From Dokdonella sp041395345 (GTDB taxonomy: Bacteria; Pseudomonadota; Gammaproteobacteria; Xanthomonadales; Rhodanobacteraceae), in assembly GCF_041395345.1 (NCBI RefSeq), contig NZ_JAWLAR010000019.1, positions 1 through 64,000 of the forward strand: DNA of 64,000 bases. The letters run 5' to 3'. Within the stretch, counting starts at the first letter, position 1, and each line of letters opens with the position of its first letter. The position numbers and the translations under genes are program-made. The notes under the pieces were generated by a model. It was given only the letters and a program-made list of their open reading frames with translations, made no database searches and had not been told where the DNA came from. Shown piece after piece: positions 52,593-61,407 of the stretch.

Positions 52593-54707
52593 ATGCGCTT
52601 TCTGTACACCTTCCCACTCCTCTTGATATCCGCATTCTCGATCGCGGCAGAAAAACGAGCGATCACGCATGAGGATCTCTGGTTGATGCCGAGAGTCGGC
52701 GCACCCGCCACGAGTCCGAATGGCCAGTACGCCGTGTTTCCGGTGATCGAACCTTCCTATGTCAAGGAAGAACAGGTCAGTGACTTGTGGATCGTGCCGA
52801 CCGATGGCCATGAAGGTCCGCGCAGGATCACCTCCGGAAAGGGAAGCGAGCTGGAGCCGGCCTGGAGTCCGGACAGCCGTCTGCTGGCATTCTCGGCCAA
52901 GCGTGGTGACGACAAGGAAGCGGAGATTTACGTGATGGATCTTGCGCGAGGTGGCGAGGCGCAACGCGCTACCCGGATATCCACGGGAGCCGCCTCGCCG
53001 CAGTTCTCACCGGATGGCACGCGCCTGCTCTACGTCAGCAAGGTGCCGGAGCAAAGCAGAAACGATGCCGACAGTCAGCGCCTGGCCAAGGAAGAAGAGG
53101 AGAGGAAGTACAACGCGCGTGCCTACACCTCCTACCCGATTCGCGAATGGGATGCCTGGCTTGACGGCAAGCAACTGCATCTTTTCGTGCAGCGCATTGG
53201 CGAGCAGGACGGGCGCGACCTTCTGGCCGGCACCCGCTTGGCCGGTCTCCCGGGATTCAGTCTTGCGCCGAAATCCGCGCAATGGACGCCAGATGGAAAG
53301 TCCGTGGTGTTCGCGGCCAGCCGCAATCGCGATCGCTCGGCATGGTCGTTCACGCACGAAGATCTCTGGCTGGCATCGGCACAGGGTGGAGAGCCGCGTC
53401 GCCTGACCGGTGCGGACGCACTCGATGCGGCGGACTCCTGGAGCGCACCGCGCTTCAGTCGCGATGGTTCGCTGCTGTTCGCGCTGGTCGAACCGCGCAC
53501 GAAGAACGTGTACAACGCACGCAGGCTGGTCGCATTCGACTGGCCGTCGATGCGAGAACGCGGCCGCATCAGCTTGCCCGATGCACGCGAGATCACCGAC
53601 TACGCAATCGCACCGGATGGTCGCAGCGTGTACGTCCTCGGCGGCGATGCGGGACAGATCAGGCTCTATCGTGGATCGACCCAGGGCGGCATCGCCGAGC
53701 TGTTCAGCACGCCGGCCAAGGGCGTCTATTCGGACATGAGCATCGGCGGAGCACGCTCTCCCGTGCTGATCGCGGCCTATCAGAGCGTGGCGGAACCACC
53801 CGAGATCGTCAGCCTTGACGCGAGCGGGCGCGGCATGCGCGTGCTCAGCGCATTCGCGCGCGGCCGCGTGGCCAATCTGGATCTGCCGCCGGTCGAGAAT
53901 TTCTGGTTCACCAACAGCCGGGGTCAGCGCGTCCACAACATGCTGATTCGACCGCCGGGTTTCGATCCGCGCAAGAAGTACCCGTTGCTGGTCTTCATGC
54001 ACGGCGGCCCGCATTCCCAGTTCTACGATGAGTGGGTATTGCGCTGGAACTACCACCTTTTGTCCGCGCAGGGCTACGTCCTGCTGCTGACCAACTACGT
54101 CGGTTCAACCAGCTCGGGCGAGGCGTTTGCGCAGGCGATCCAGGCCGATCCGCTCAAGGGTCCGACCGATGACGTCAATCAGGCGGCGGATGAAGCTATC
54201 CGGCGTTTCCCGTTCATCGACTCCGGACGCCAGTGCGCCATCGGTGCAAGCTATGGCGGTCACATGGCCAACTTTCTGCAGGGCACGACGACGCGCTATC
54301 GCTGCCTGGTCAGTCACGCCGGTCTGGTCAATCTCGAGTCGCAATGGGGAACGAGCGACGTGTCATACAGCCGTGAAGTCGCGATGGGCGGCCCGGTGTG
54401 GGAGCAGAACGAAATCTGGCGCGAGCAGAATCCGATCAGGCTCGCGGCGAATTTCAAGACACCGGTGCTGGTGACTTTCGGCGAGAAGGATTTCCGTGTG
54501 CCGCTCAACAACGGCCTGGAATACTGGACCGCGTTGCAACGCCAGAAGGTCGAAAGCCGGCTCGTGATCTTTCCGGACGAGAACCACTGGATCCTGAGCG
54601 GCGAGAACAGCAAGTATTTCTACAAGGAAGTGGGTGACTGGCTGGCCACCTACCTGGGTGGCAAGAGTGGCGCCAAGGCCCCACCGCCGGGCACCCCGGC
54701 CCAATAA
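52593..54707 (+). CDS. S9 prolyl-oligopeptidase-family peptidase, secreted
   Basis: 704 residues from the ATG at 52593 with a signal peptide (about 1-19, SAFSIAAE). A seven-bladed propeller-like N-terminal part (WSPDSRLLAFSAKR, FSPDGTRLLYVSK, WTPDGKSVVFAAS, FSRDGSLLFAL) precedes the alpha/beta-hydrolase domain with Ser553 in GASYGGHM, Asp in GEKDFRVP and His in FPDENHW. This is the acylaminoacyl-peptidase/dipeptidyl-peptidase group. It follows the ABC and two-component genes on the same strand, after a repeat-rich gap of about 250 bases, so co-transcription is uncertain. Possibly degrades exported or incoming peptides. Confidence 0.93.
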   Translation: MRFLYTFPLLLISAFSIAAEKRAITHEDLWLMPRVGAPATSPNGQYAVFPVIEPSYVKEEQVSDLWIVPTDGHEGPRRITSGKGSELEPAWSPDSRLLAFSAKRGDDKEAEIYVMDLARGGEAQRATRISTGAASPQFSPDGTRLLYVSKVPEQSRNDADSQRLAKEEEERKYNARAYTSYPIREWDAWLDGKQLHLFVQRIGEQDGRDLLAGTRLAGLPGFSLAPKSAQWTPDGKSVVFAASRNRDRSAWSFTHEDLWLASAQGGEPRRLTGADALDAADSWSAPRFSRDGSLLFALVEPRTKNVYNARRLVAFDWPSMRERGRISLPDAREITDYAIAPDGRSVYVLGGDAGQIRLYRGSTQGGIAELFSTPAKGVYSDMSIGGARSPVLIAAYQSVAEPPEIVSLDASGRGMRVLSAFARGRVANLDLPPVENFWFTNSRGQRVHNMLIRPPGFDPRKKYPLLVFMHGGPHSQFYDEWVLRWNYHLLSAQGYVLLLTNYVGSTSSGEAFAQAIQADPLKGPTDDVNQAADEAIRRFPFIDSGRQCAIGASYGGHMANFLQGTTTRYRCLVSHAGLVNLESQWGTSDVSYSREVAMGGPVWEQNEIWREQNPIRLAANFKTPVLVTFGEKDFRVPLNNGLEYWTALQRQKVESRLVIFPDENHWILSGENSKYFYKEVGDWLATYLGGKSGAKAPPPGTPAQ

Positions 54708-54731
54708 AAAGAGCCCCGCAGTGCGGGGCTC
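54706..54731 (-). terminator. Intrinsic terminator for the BON gene
   Basis: A 10-bp perfect stem GAGCCCCGCA/TGCGGGGCTC (54711-54731) followed on the minus strand by TTTTTATT (54703-54710). It lies 24 bases after the BON-protein stop and also abuts the S9 peptidase stop, so may be used by both directions. Confidence 0.9.
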
Positions 54732-54754
54732 AATGCTGGAGAGCTGAAGCAGTA

Positions 54755-55342
54755 TTACTTGGCGTTGAGTGCCGAGGCGTCAACCTTGACGACACCCTTG
54801 ATGCCCTTGGTCACGGAAACAGCCTTGTTGACGGCCAGTTCGTTGGGCTGGACACCGGTCAGGGTGACCACGCCATTGACGGTATCGACGGAAATATCGG
54901 TGCTCTCGATGCCTTCCGTGGTCGCCAGGTCCGCCTTGACCTTGGTCGTGATCCAGGTGTCCGTCACCGGCTGGTCGGAGTCACCGTCAGCAGACTTCAT
55001 GCTGGTAGTCTGGGTGAGAGCCGAAGCGTCAACCTTGACGACGCCCTTGATGCCCTTCGCGACGGCAATGGCTTTCTTCACCGCCATCTCGTTCGGCTGC
55101 GAGCCGGTCAGGGTGACGACACCGTTGACGGTATCAACGGAAATATCCGTGCTTTCGATGCCGTCGGTGGTGGCGAGGTCGGCCTTGACCTTGGTCGTGA
55201 TCCAGGTGTCGGTCACGGGCTGCTCGGAATCCATTTCAGCTGAACCCTTGTTCATGTCATCGGCCATGGCAACGGCGGGTGCGCCAATTACGAAGGCAAG
55301 GCCAAGAACAATTCGATTGAAGGCAATAGCTGTGCTTTTCAT
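54755..55342 (-). CDS. Periplasmic BON-domain protein (OsmY-like), tandem repeat
   Basis: 195 residues from ATG at 55342 (AAGGAG upstream). Signal peptide about 1-27 (AVAMA). Two BON domains follow at about 41-110 and 124-193, each starting QPVTDTWITTKVKADLATT and ending in GIKGVVKVDASAL. They are nearly 90% identical to one another in protein and also very similar at DNA level, so the duplication is recent. BON proteins bind phospholipid or help against osmotic shock. A terminator follows. Confidence 0.9.
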   Translation of the reverse strand: MKSTAIAFNRIVLGLAFVIGAPAVAMADDMNKGSAEMDSEQPVTDTWITTKVKADLATTDGIESTDISVDTVNGVVTLTGSQPNEMAVKKAIAVAKGIKGVVKVDASALTQTTSMKSADGDSDQPVTDTWITTKVKADLATTEGIESTDISVDTVNGVVTLTGVQPNELAVNKAVSVTKGIKGVVKVDASALNAK

Positions 55343-55560
55343 GGGGTATTTCTCCTTGCTGGAAGTTATCCGCGTTGCGGATCGATGTGCCAGCCGATCG
55401 AGATTGTCGGGCTCGGTCGGTCGGCTTGGCGGCAAGTCTCGCCAAGTACAAACGTACCCACACTGAACAACGGGGATTTAACCGCAATCTCGTAATGGGA
55501 GCATTCAGATTGAATCGTCGATTCAAAATGAACTTGGGATAAAGCGCTCAAGAACTTCAC

Positions 55561-55630
55561 AGGAGCAGGCTTCAGCCGCGATGCCTTTCTGCATGTTGCG
55601 GCAAGGAGAGTCGCGGCAGAAGCCTGCTCC
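55561..55630. repeat. Inverted repeat of the AGGAGCAGGCTTCAGCC type
   Basis: GGAGCAGGCTTCAGCCGCGA at 55562-55581 and its complement at 55611-55630 (19 of 20 pairs) enclose a 29-base loop. Related to the repeats at 14084 and 39634. The 336-base gap 55343-55678 holds this, the terminator below and the BON promoter. Confidence 0.75.
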
Positions 55631-55635
55631 AGCGA

Positions 55636-55656
55636 AAATCCCGAGCCGTTGGCTCG
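55636..55656 (-). terminator. Intrinsic terminator for the esterase gene
   Basis: On the minus strand CGAGCC-AAC-GGCTCG forms a 6-bp stem, followed by GGGATTTTC. It lies 23 bases beyond the esterase stop at 55679. Stem short but GC-rich. Confidence 0.6.
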
Positions 55657-55678
55657 AATAATGTTCGGGCCAGGAGGT

Positions 55679-57223
55679 TCAGTCCGGATCGAATCCGGAT
55701 GCAAACAGCACGTCATCCGAAAGCACGACATGCACGGCATCGACGCGGGCACTGCCGACACTGCCGTTGCTGAACTGGATCAGGATTTCGCCGCCGTCGA
55801 CATCGATGACGTAGTGCCTGACGAGTGCGGTGTCGAGGCCCGCTTCGGCCGCGATGTCGAATTCCTGCAGGATCGGCACGCCTTGGAGAGTGACATTGAA
55901 TCGGCGCTGTCCTGCCGCGCTGTTGTAGGTCTCCGCGAAATGCAGATCGATTTCATAGCGACCATTGGCCACCGGGATGCGATAGGCAAAATTGCCCCAG
56001 CGCCAGCTGTTGTAGAGCGTGTCATCGGCCGTGTTGGCAATGACATGGCTGGAGACCTGGGTACTGCCACCCTCGAACGCGCTGTCCGCGACGAACGCGG
56101 TGCCATCGATCGCGTTGTAGTCCGGTCCCGCCGAGTTGATCGCAATCACGGTGTCGCCCGGTTCCGGGATCGAAGTGACACGATTGGCTCGCAGGTTCGC
56201 GTTGATGGTCGTCGCACCGCCATAGTTCGCGTAGTAGCTTGAGCCCGTCCCCGTAATGATCAAGTCGTTGATGCCGAGCTCCAGATCGATCGAAGGGGTA
56301 TTCCAGAGCGTCGTGCCGTTCGCCGTGCCATTCGGTCCGTTGCGTCGCGACCACGCAACCGACGCGATCGACGCGCCGTCATTGTCGAAGACGCCGGATA
56401 GAGGTGTCTGAGCGAGGTCGGTGATCCAGACGGGCTCCTGTGTCGGTTGCTCGATACGAACGACCGGTGGCGTTGTCAGACTCGGGTTGCCGCGCCACTG
56501 CGCCATTATCCACGGAAACAGCAATGCGTTTCCGTAGGAGTTCGACCAGATGCCATGGCCTCCGGTCGCATACTCGGTGTAGATGACGCGAGCATTCGCG
56601 GCACGCAGCGCATTGACCTGGTTGCGCGAACCGGCTACACCCACGGTGCCGTCATTGGCAGCATGGAAGTACCAGAACGGAATGCCGCTCATGGCCGTGG
56701 CCGACCCTCCGCCATAGCCCGACATCGGCACGGCACTGGCAAATCGGTCAGGACGATTCTGGACCAGCGACCAGGTTCCGTGGCCGCCCATCGACAGTCC
56801 GGTGACATGCACGCGATCAGCATCGATCGAGAATTCGGCAGCGATCTGATCGAGCATCGCGTTGAGACGCTGGAGTGACTGCGCTTGCCCCCAGCAACTG
56901 CTGTTGGTCGGACATTGCGGGGCGGCCATGAAGGTCGGCTGGATCGCCAGGTTGGCATCGCTGACCAGTTTCAGCGCGCCGTTCGCATTGTTGTTGAGCT
57001 GTGAGGTGTTGTTGGTGCCCGCTTCACCGGCACCGTGCAGGAAAACGATCAACGGATAGTTCTGGCCTGGGTCATAGCCGGGCGGCAAAAAAATTCGGTA
57101 GGGCATGCCGGTGTCGCCCGGGCCGGTGTTGCGATACAGGAAGTCGGCAGGTACCGCACTGCTGGCGGGGTTCGCCACCCACACTGCCGTCAGAAGTATC
57201 AATGAGGCCATGTACCTGAGCAT
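55679..57223 (-). CDS. Secreted esterase/PHB-depolymerase-like protein with malectin-like domain
   Basis: 514 residues. Signal peptide about 1-23. The alpha/beta-hydrolase domain has oxyanion FLHGAGEAG, nucleophile Ser144 in GLSMGGHG, Asp191 in HAANDGTVG and His223 in GGHGIW. A linker of beta-sandwich character follows, then a malectin-like carbohydrate-binding domain (about 360-500: SAGPDYNAIDGTAFVADSAFEGG, DDTLYNSWRWGNFAYRIPVANGRYEIDLHFAE, RVDAVHV). The tail DDVLFASGFDPD resembles a short C-terminal FxxGF(E/D) motif shared by many secreted proteins of Dokdonella-like bacteria. Likely a carbohydrate or polyester esterase. Confidence 0.85.
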   Translation of the reverse strand: MLRYMASLILLTAVWVANPASSAVPADFLYRNTGPGDTGMPYRIFLPPGYDPGQNYPLIVFLHGAGEAGTNNTSQLNNNANGALKLVSDANLAIQPTFMAAPQCPTNSSCWGQAQSLQRLNAMLDQIAAEFSIDADRVHVTGLSMGGHGTWSLVQNRPDRFASAVPMSGYGGGSATAMSGIPFWYFHAANDGTVGVAGSRNQVNALRAANARVIYTEYATGGHGIWSNSYGNALLFPWIMAQWRGNPSLTTPPVVRIEQPTQEPVWITDLAQTPLSGVFDNDGASIASVAWSRRNGPNGTANGTTLWNTPSIDLELGINDLIITGTGSSYYANYGGATTINANLRANRVTSIPEPGDTVIAINSAGPDYNAIDGTAFVADSAFEGGSTQVSSHVIANTADDTLYNSWRWGNFAYRIPVANGRYEIDLHFAETYNSAAGQRRFNVTLQGVPILQEFDIAAEAGLDTALVRHYVIDVDGGEILIQFSNGSVGSARVDAVHVVLSDDVLFASGFDPD

Positions 57224-57413
57224 TGCTCAATTCCTTATATCGTTCCTCAGTTCGAGCCGGTTACCGGCCGTCGCATCCAGAGCTGGCGATTCTCCAAGCA
57301 GGATAGGTGAATCTGGCGCTGCGTGGCATGACCGTGCGCACAAATGTGCCAACGAATAGGTTGATGCCCGATGATGTCGTATCTTTGACGATCCTTGTGC
57401 CGGAACAAACGCC

Positions 57414-59078
57414 ATGACCTTCGTGCTACGCCTGACTTTCATGCTTTCGACGCTCCTGGTTGCCGGACCAGTCCTGGCTGCGTCCTTGCTGGTTGATCAC
57501 GTCAATGGCTACACCCTGGACAGCAACGGAAAGCTGCAGCGCTTCGAAGCAATGCTGGTCGACAAGGGCAAGGTTGTGGCAACGGGTTCGCGAGCGGCCA
57601 TGAAGGAGCGCGCCCACGGTGCAAAGGTGATTGATGGCCAGGGTCGCACATTGTTGCCCGGCTTGTACGACGCGCACGGCCACGTGATGGGGTTGGGTGC
57701 GATGACCATGCAGGCCGACCTGGTCGGCACTTCGTCGCTCGAAGCGGCTTTGGCCAAGGTCGGCAGCTTCGCGAAGGCGCATCCGGATGATGCCTGGATC
57801 ACCGGGCGTGGCTGGAACCAGGTGATCTGGAAGCTCGACCGATTCCCGACAGCCGCAGAGCTTGATGGCGTAGTCGCCGACCGACCGGTCTTCCTCAAAC
57901 GTATCGATGGCCACGCAGCCTGGGCCAACACAGCGGCAATCAAGCTGGCCGGAATCGACAAGGACACGCCGGATCCAACCGGAGGACGTATCGAAAGGGA
58001 TGCCGAAGGCAATCCGACTGGCGTATTCGTCGACGAGGCGATCAATCTGGTGGCCGGCAAGATGCCTGCGCCGACGGCAGCACAGCGCAGCGAGGCCCTT
58101 CAATCCGCGCTGGAACAGATGGCCAGTCTTGGCCTGACCAGCGTGGCCGACGCCGGCATCGATGCGCAGACGTTCGAGTTGTACAAGCGTTTCGCCGATG
58201 AAGGAAAACTGTCCACACGCATCTACGCGATGATCGGCGGTGCCGGCGATGACTTCGACGTGATCAGCAAGAGCGGACCGCTGGTCGGCTACGGCAAGGA
58301 TTTTCTTGCCGTGCGCAGCGTGAAGCTGTACGCGGACGGCGCTCTGGGCAGTCGCGGTGCGGCCATGCTGGCGCCGTATTCGGATGATCCCCACAACAGC
58401 GGCCTGTTGTTCCATACCCCGGAAGAACTGACGGCAATGATCGACAAGGCCATCGGCAAGGACTACCAGGTCGCGATCCACGCGATTGGCGACAAGGCCA
58501 ACCGCGAAGTCCTCGACAGCCTCGCTGCAGCCTACAAGACGCATGACGGCAAGGCGCTGCGCAACCGTGTCGAGCATGCGCAGGTCGTATCGCTGGACGA
58601 TATTCCACGCTACGTCACGCTGAACCTGATCGCCTCGATGCAACCCACGCATGCGACCTCGGACATGAACATGGCCGAAGATCGCGTCGGCGCCGAACGC
58701 ATAAAGGGGGCCTACGCCTGGCAGCGCTTCCTCAAGCAGGGCACGCGCGTCGCCGCGGGATCGGATTTTCCTGTCGAGTCAGCCAATCCCTTCTTCGGAT
58801 TGCATGCAGCGGTGACCCGGCAGGATCACGACAACCAGCCAGCCGGTGGCTGGTTCCCGGAACAGGCCTTGACCGTCACCGAAGCATTCCGCGCCTTCAC
58901 TCTCGATGCAGCCTATGCCGCGCACCAGGAGAAGGCCGTGGGGACGCTGGAGCCGGGCCGCTGGGCCGACTTCATTCTTGTTGACCAGGACATCTTTGCG
59001 ATCGATTCGAAGGCGATCTGGAAAACCCGGGTACTCGAGACCTGGGTGGCGGGCAGGAATGTCTACACGCGGGAGTAA
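57414..59078 (+). CDS. YtcJ-type amidohydrolase, secreted
   Basis: 554 residues. A signal peptide (about 1-23) precedes a composite beta domain and the TIM barrel. PGLYDAHGHVMG holds Asp86, His88 and His90 of the first metal motif; later are KRIDGHAAWANTAAI, KLYADGALGSRGA, VAIHAIGDKANREVLD, RVEHAQVVS and AAGSDFPVE, all YtcJ-family blocks. It ends EPGRWADFILVDQDIFAI. Hydrolyses an amide or ester of unknown identity outside the inner membrane. Start with ATG at 57414; the ribosome-binding site is weak. Confidence 0.92.
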   Translation: MTFVLRLTFMLSTLLVAGPVLAASLLVDHVNGYTLDSNGKLQRFEAMLVDKGKVVATGSRAAMKERAHGAKVIDGQGRTLLPGLYDAHGHVMGLGAMTMQADLVGTSSLEAALAKVGSFAKAHPDDAWITGRGWNQVIWKLDRFPTAAELDGVVADRPVFLKRIDGHAAWANTAAIKLAGIDKDTPDPTGGRIERDAEGNPTGVFVDEAINLVAGKMPAPTAAQRSEALQSALEQMASLGLTSVADAGIDAQTFELYKRFADEGKLSTRIYAMIGGAGDDFDVISKSGPLVGYGKDFLAVRSVKLYADGALGSRGAAMLAPYSDDPHNSGLLFHTPEELTAMIDKAIGKDYQVAIHAIGDKANREVLDSLAAAYKTHDGKALRNRVEHAQVVSLDDIPRYVTLNLIASMQPTHATSDMNMAEDRVGAERIKGAYAWQRFLKQGTRVAAGSDFPVESANPFFGLHAAVTRQDHDNQPAGGWFPEQALTVTEAFRAFTLDAAYAAHQEKAVGTLEPGRWADFILVDQDIFAIDSKAIWKTRVLETWVAGRNVYTRE

Positions 59079-59084
59079 TATGGA

Positions 59085-59143
59085 GGCAACGCTGAACAAG
59101 CCGTCTTTCCAGCGTTGTTCAACATCCGTTCGACGGTCGAACG
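59085..59143. repeat. Fragment related to the palindromic element, plus a 17-bp palindrome
   Basis: GGCAACGCTGAACAAG at 59085-59100 resembles the terminus of the 42998-43285 element (one base changed). A perfect inverted repeat CGTTCGACGGTCGAACG follows at 59127-59143. No second inverted end was found, so it is a fragment. Confidence 0.4.
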
Positions 59144-59308
59144 CCGCCGGGTTGACGCGCAGAGACTGGTTCGGTGCAGCAACAATCCGGATCCCGGATT
59201 CGATCGGTCGACAGCTTCTCCCGCTGGCGGGCGAATAGAATCCTATGTTGAATGCATGCCAATGATCAGGGTAGCCACATCATCAGAAGGCAAGTTGGGG
59301 TCCCGAGC

Positions 59309-59713
59309 ATGAAGAAGTCTTCATCCAGCGGAAGCTGCCTCTGCGGCAAGGTCTCGTTCAGCGCCGCGTTCCCCTCGTTGTGGGCGGCACATTGTCATTG
59401 CACACGATGCCAGAGGGCGCACGGGGCGGCATTCGTGACCTGGGTCGGCTTCCCCTCGGCTCAGGTGGAAATCGCCGGCGTGAGTGACTTGCGCTGGTTT
59501 GTGGCCAGCGAAGGTGGCAGTCGCGGGTTCTGCGCTGTCTGTGGAAGTCCGATGTTTTTCAAGTCCGATCGCTGGCCCGGAGAATTGCATGTCGCGCGCG
59601 CATCGTTTCGCGATCCCGTCGATCGCGAACCGCAGGCCCACGTGTTCTTCGAAACGCGAGTGCCATGGAATCTCGTCGCTGACAGCTTGCCGAAAAAGCC
59701 CAGCGTGACCTGA
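59309..59713 (+). CDS. GFA/CENP-V-domain protein
   Basis: 134 residues from the ATG at 59309. Zinc ligands are CLCGKV (about 10-15), HCHCTRC (about 28-34) and CAVCGS (about 75-80), in the order of glutathione-dependent formaldehyde-activating enzyme (Gfa)-family domains. These bind one or two Zn. Many members with this name have no proven formaldehyde activity. Located in a run of small metabolic genes on the plus strand. Confidence 0.88.
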   Translation: MKKSSSSGSCLCGKVSFSAAFPSLWAAHCHCTRCQRAHGAAFVTWVGFPSAQVEIAGVSDLRWFVASEGGSRGFCAVCGSPMFFKSDRWPGELHVARASFRDPVDREPQAHVFFETRVPWNLVADSLPKKPSVT

Positions 59714-59761
59714 TTGACCACAGCCGACTTTCATCCGATACGCTCAACTGGAGAAGAGTTC

Positions 59762-60301
59762 ATGCAGCCTGAAGCCGTACTTTCATTCTGGTTCGACGAG
59801 ATCGAGCAGAAACAGTGGTGGGTTGCGGACCCCGCATTCGACGCGCTGATCGTCGAGCGCTTCGGCAGCTTGCTGGAGCAGGCTTCGAAGGGTGAACTGT
59901 ACGCCTGGCGATCCGGTCCACGCGGTCGGCTGGCCGAGATCATCGTGCTCGATCAGTTCTCGCGAAATATTCATCGTGGCAGCGCGCAGGCATTTTCCAG
60001 CGATACAACCGCACTGATACTTGCGCAGGAAGCCGTGTCAGCAGATGCAATGAAGGCGCTAGCGCCGGTTGAATGCAATTTCCTGCTGATGCCCTTCATG
60101 CACAGCGAATCACGCGTCATCCACGCCTGGGCGGAGCAGTTGTACCGCGATCATGCGCCCGCCGGAAACCTCGAGTTCGAACTCAAGCACAAGGCCATCA
60201 TCGACCGCTTCGGACGCTATCCCCACCGGAATGCGATCCTTGGACGCGAGTCCAGCGTCGAGGAAGTCGAGTTCCTCAAGGGCCCGGGATCGAGCTTCTG
60301 A
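59762..60301 (+). CDS. DUF924-family protein
   Basis: 179 residues from the ATG at 59762, preceded by GGAGAAG. Sequence features VLSFWFDEIEQKQWW near the start, GRLAEIIVLDQFSRNIHRGSAQAF in the middle and FLLMPFMHSESRVIHAW plus RFGRYPHRNAILGRES near the end define DUF924, a helical family with no settled function. GG-ligand-like His and Arg residues are conserved. It begins 48 bases after the GFA gene stop. Confidence 0.9.
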   Translation: MQPEAVLSFWFDEIEQKQWWVADPAFDALIVERFGSLLEQASKGELYAWRSGPRGRLAEIIVLDQFSRNIHRGSAQAFSSDTTALILAQEAVSADAMKALAPVECNFLLMPFMHSESRVIHAWAEQLYRDHAPAGNLEFELKHKAIIDRFGRYPHRNAILGRESSVEEVEFLKGPGSSF

Positions 60302-60451
60302 ATTGCCTTCGCCCCGCCTTGTCGGCTGTCTGCCGACGCAGGGCAGAGCAGGGCGCAGCCATGCCCCGGCCAGCATCGGTGCTGCAAGATTCGAACAGGA
60401 CAGACCAGGTTCCCGATTTTCCCGTATCCAGAACAGAAGAAGGAGAAGACC

Positions 60452-60823
60452 ATGAATCTCGGTGCATTTTCGATCAGCCTTGCGGTGAAGGATCTGGAGG
60501 CCTCGCGCGCCTTCTACGAAAAATTCGGGTTTGAAACGGTTGGCGGTGTTGCCGCGCAAAACTGGTTGATCCTGAGAAACGGCGATCACACGATCGGCCT
60601 GTTCCAGGGCATGTTCGAGAGGAATATCCTCACTTTCAATCCCGGTTGGGACAGGAACGCCTCTGCGCTCCCTGCATTCACCGACATCCGCGAGCTCCAG
60701 CGCCAGCTGAAGGCCAGCGGCGTGACGCTGGTTTCCGAGGCCGACGAGAACAGCTCGGGTCCGGCAAGCTTTACTGCCCTGGATCCGGATGGAAATCCGA
60801 TCCTGGTCGATCAGCACGTGTAG
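60452..60823 (+). CDS. VOC-family (glyoxalase/bleomycin-resistance-like) protein
   Basis: 123 residues, two beta-alpha-beta-beta-beta units. The first begins FSISLAVKDLEASRAFYEKFGFETVGG and the second ends ALDPDGNPILVDQHV, a typical metal-site strand. AAGGAG precedes the ATG. VOC proteins include dioxygenases, glyoxalase I and drug-binding proteins; the reaction is unassignable here. Confidence 0.9.
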   Translation: MNLGAFSISLAVKDLEASRAFYEKFGFETVGGVAAQNWLILRNGDHTIGLFQGMFERNILTFNPGWDRNASALPAFTDIRELQRQLKASGVTLVSEADENSSGPASFTALDPDGNPILVDQHV

Positions 60824-60997
60824 CAATTGCAAGCGGTGCGAGATTCGGCGCGGGCCGAAATGATCATTGCTGGACAGCGGTGCAAGTGCGGGGAGAATCG
60901 TGGAAGCAGCCAGCGTCGCGGCGGCCCGCTTTCCTGTCGTTGACGGCGGAATCGTGGCAAAGTAGGACAGCCAGCGCCAACTGCGGGAGAGGCAGCA

Positions 60998-61396
60998 ATG
61001 GGTTTTGAGCTCGGCTTCTGGGACTACGTCACCTTCCTTTCGGCCATGGTTGCGGCCATCGCCTTTCTTTCGATCCTGCTCTGGATCGCCGGCTTGCCGG
61101 GACGCATCGCTATTGCGCGAAAGCATCCCGACGCCGAGGCCGTGAAGTGGATGGGCTATGCCGGGTTGCTGCCGACCGTGCTGCCCTGGATCCAGGCCTT
61201 CATCTGGGCATTCAAGCCTACCGATATCGTCGATATCCGGCGTTTTCCCAAGGCCGAAGCCAAGGCAATCGATGAGGAAATCGAGCGGCTGCGAGGAACG
61301 CCGAGGGATTCGGCCAGACACGCGAGCACGAGTGCCGACCAGCACGTGTCATCGGCGCCGGCCAAGGCGTCCAGCGATCAGCGCAAAGACCAGTAG
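60998..61396 (+). CDS. DUF3302 (YiaW-like) inner-membrane protein
   Basis: 132 residues. Two hydrophobic helices, DYVTFLSAMVAAIAFLSILLWIAGLPG and MGYAGLLPTVLPWIQAFIWAF, with GRIAIARKHPDAEAVKWMG between, identify DUF3302. The C-terminus is hydrophilic and Ser/Lys-rich. In E. coli yiaW precedes the HlyD-family gene yiaV; here a YiaV-like gene starts 11 bases after its stop. Probably an accessory membrane part of the efflux system. Confidence 0.88.
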   Translation: MGFELGFWDYVTFLSAMVAAIAFLSILLWIAGLPGRIAIARKHPDAEAVKWMGYAGLLPTVLPWIQAFIWAFKPTDIVDIRRFPKAEAKAIDEEIERLRGTPRDSARHASTSADQHVSSAPAKASSDQRKDQ

Positions 61397-61407
61397 AGGA
61401 AAGTCCA

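Noticed and set aside
55343..55400. TGGCACATCGAT-like sequence upstream of the BON gene as a second sigma-54 promoter
   Set aside because: The -12 GC is not at the right distance.
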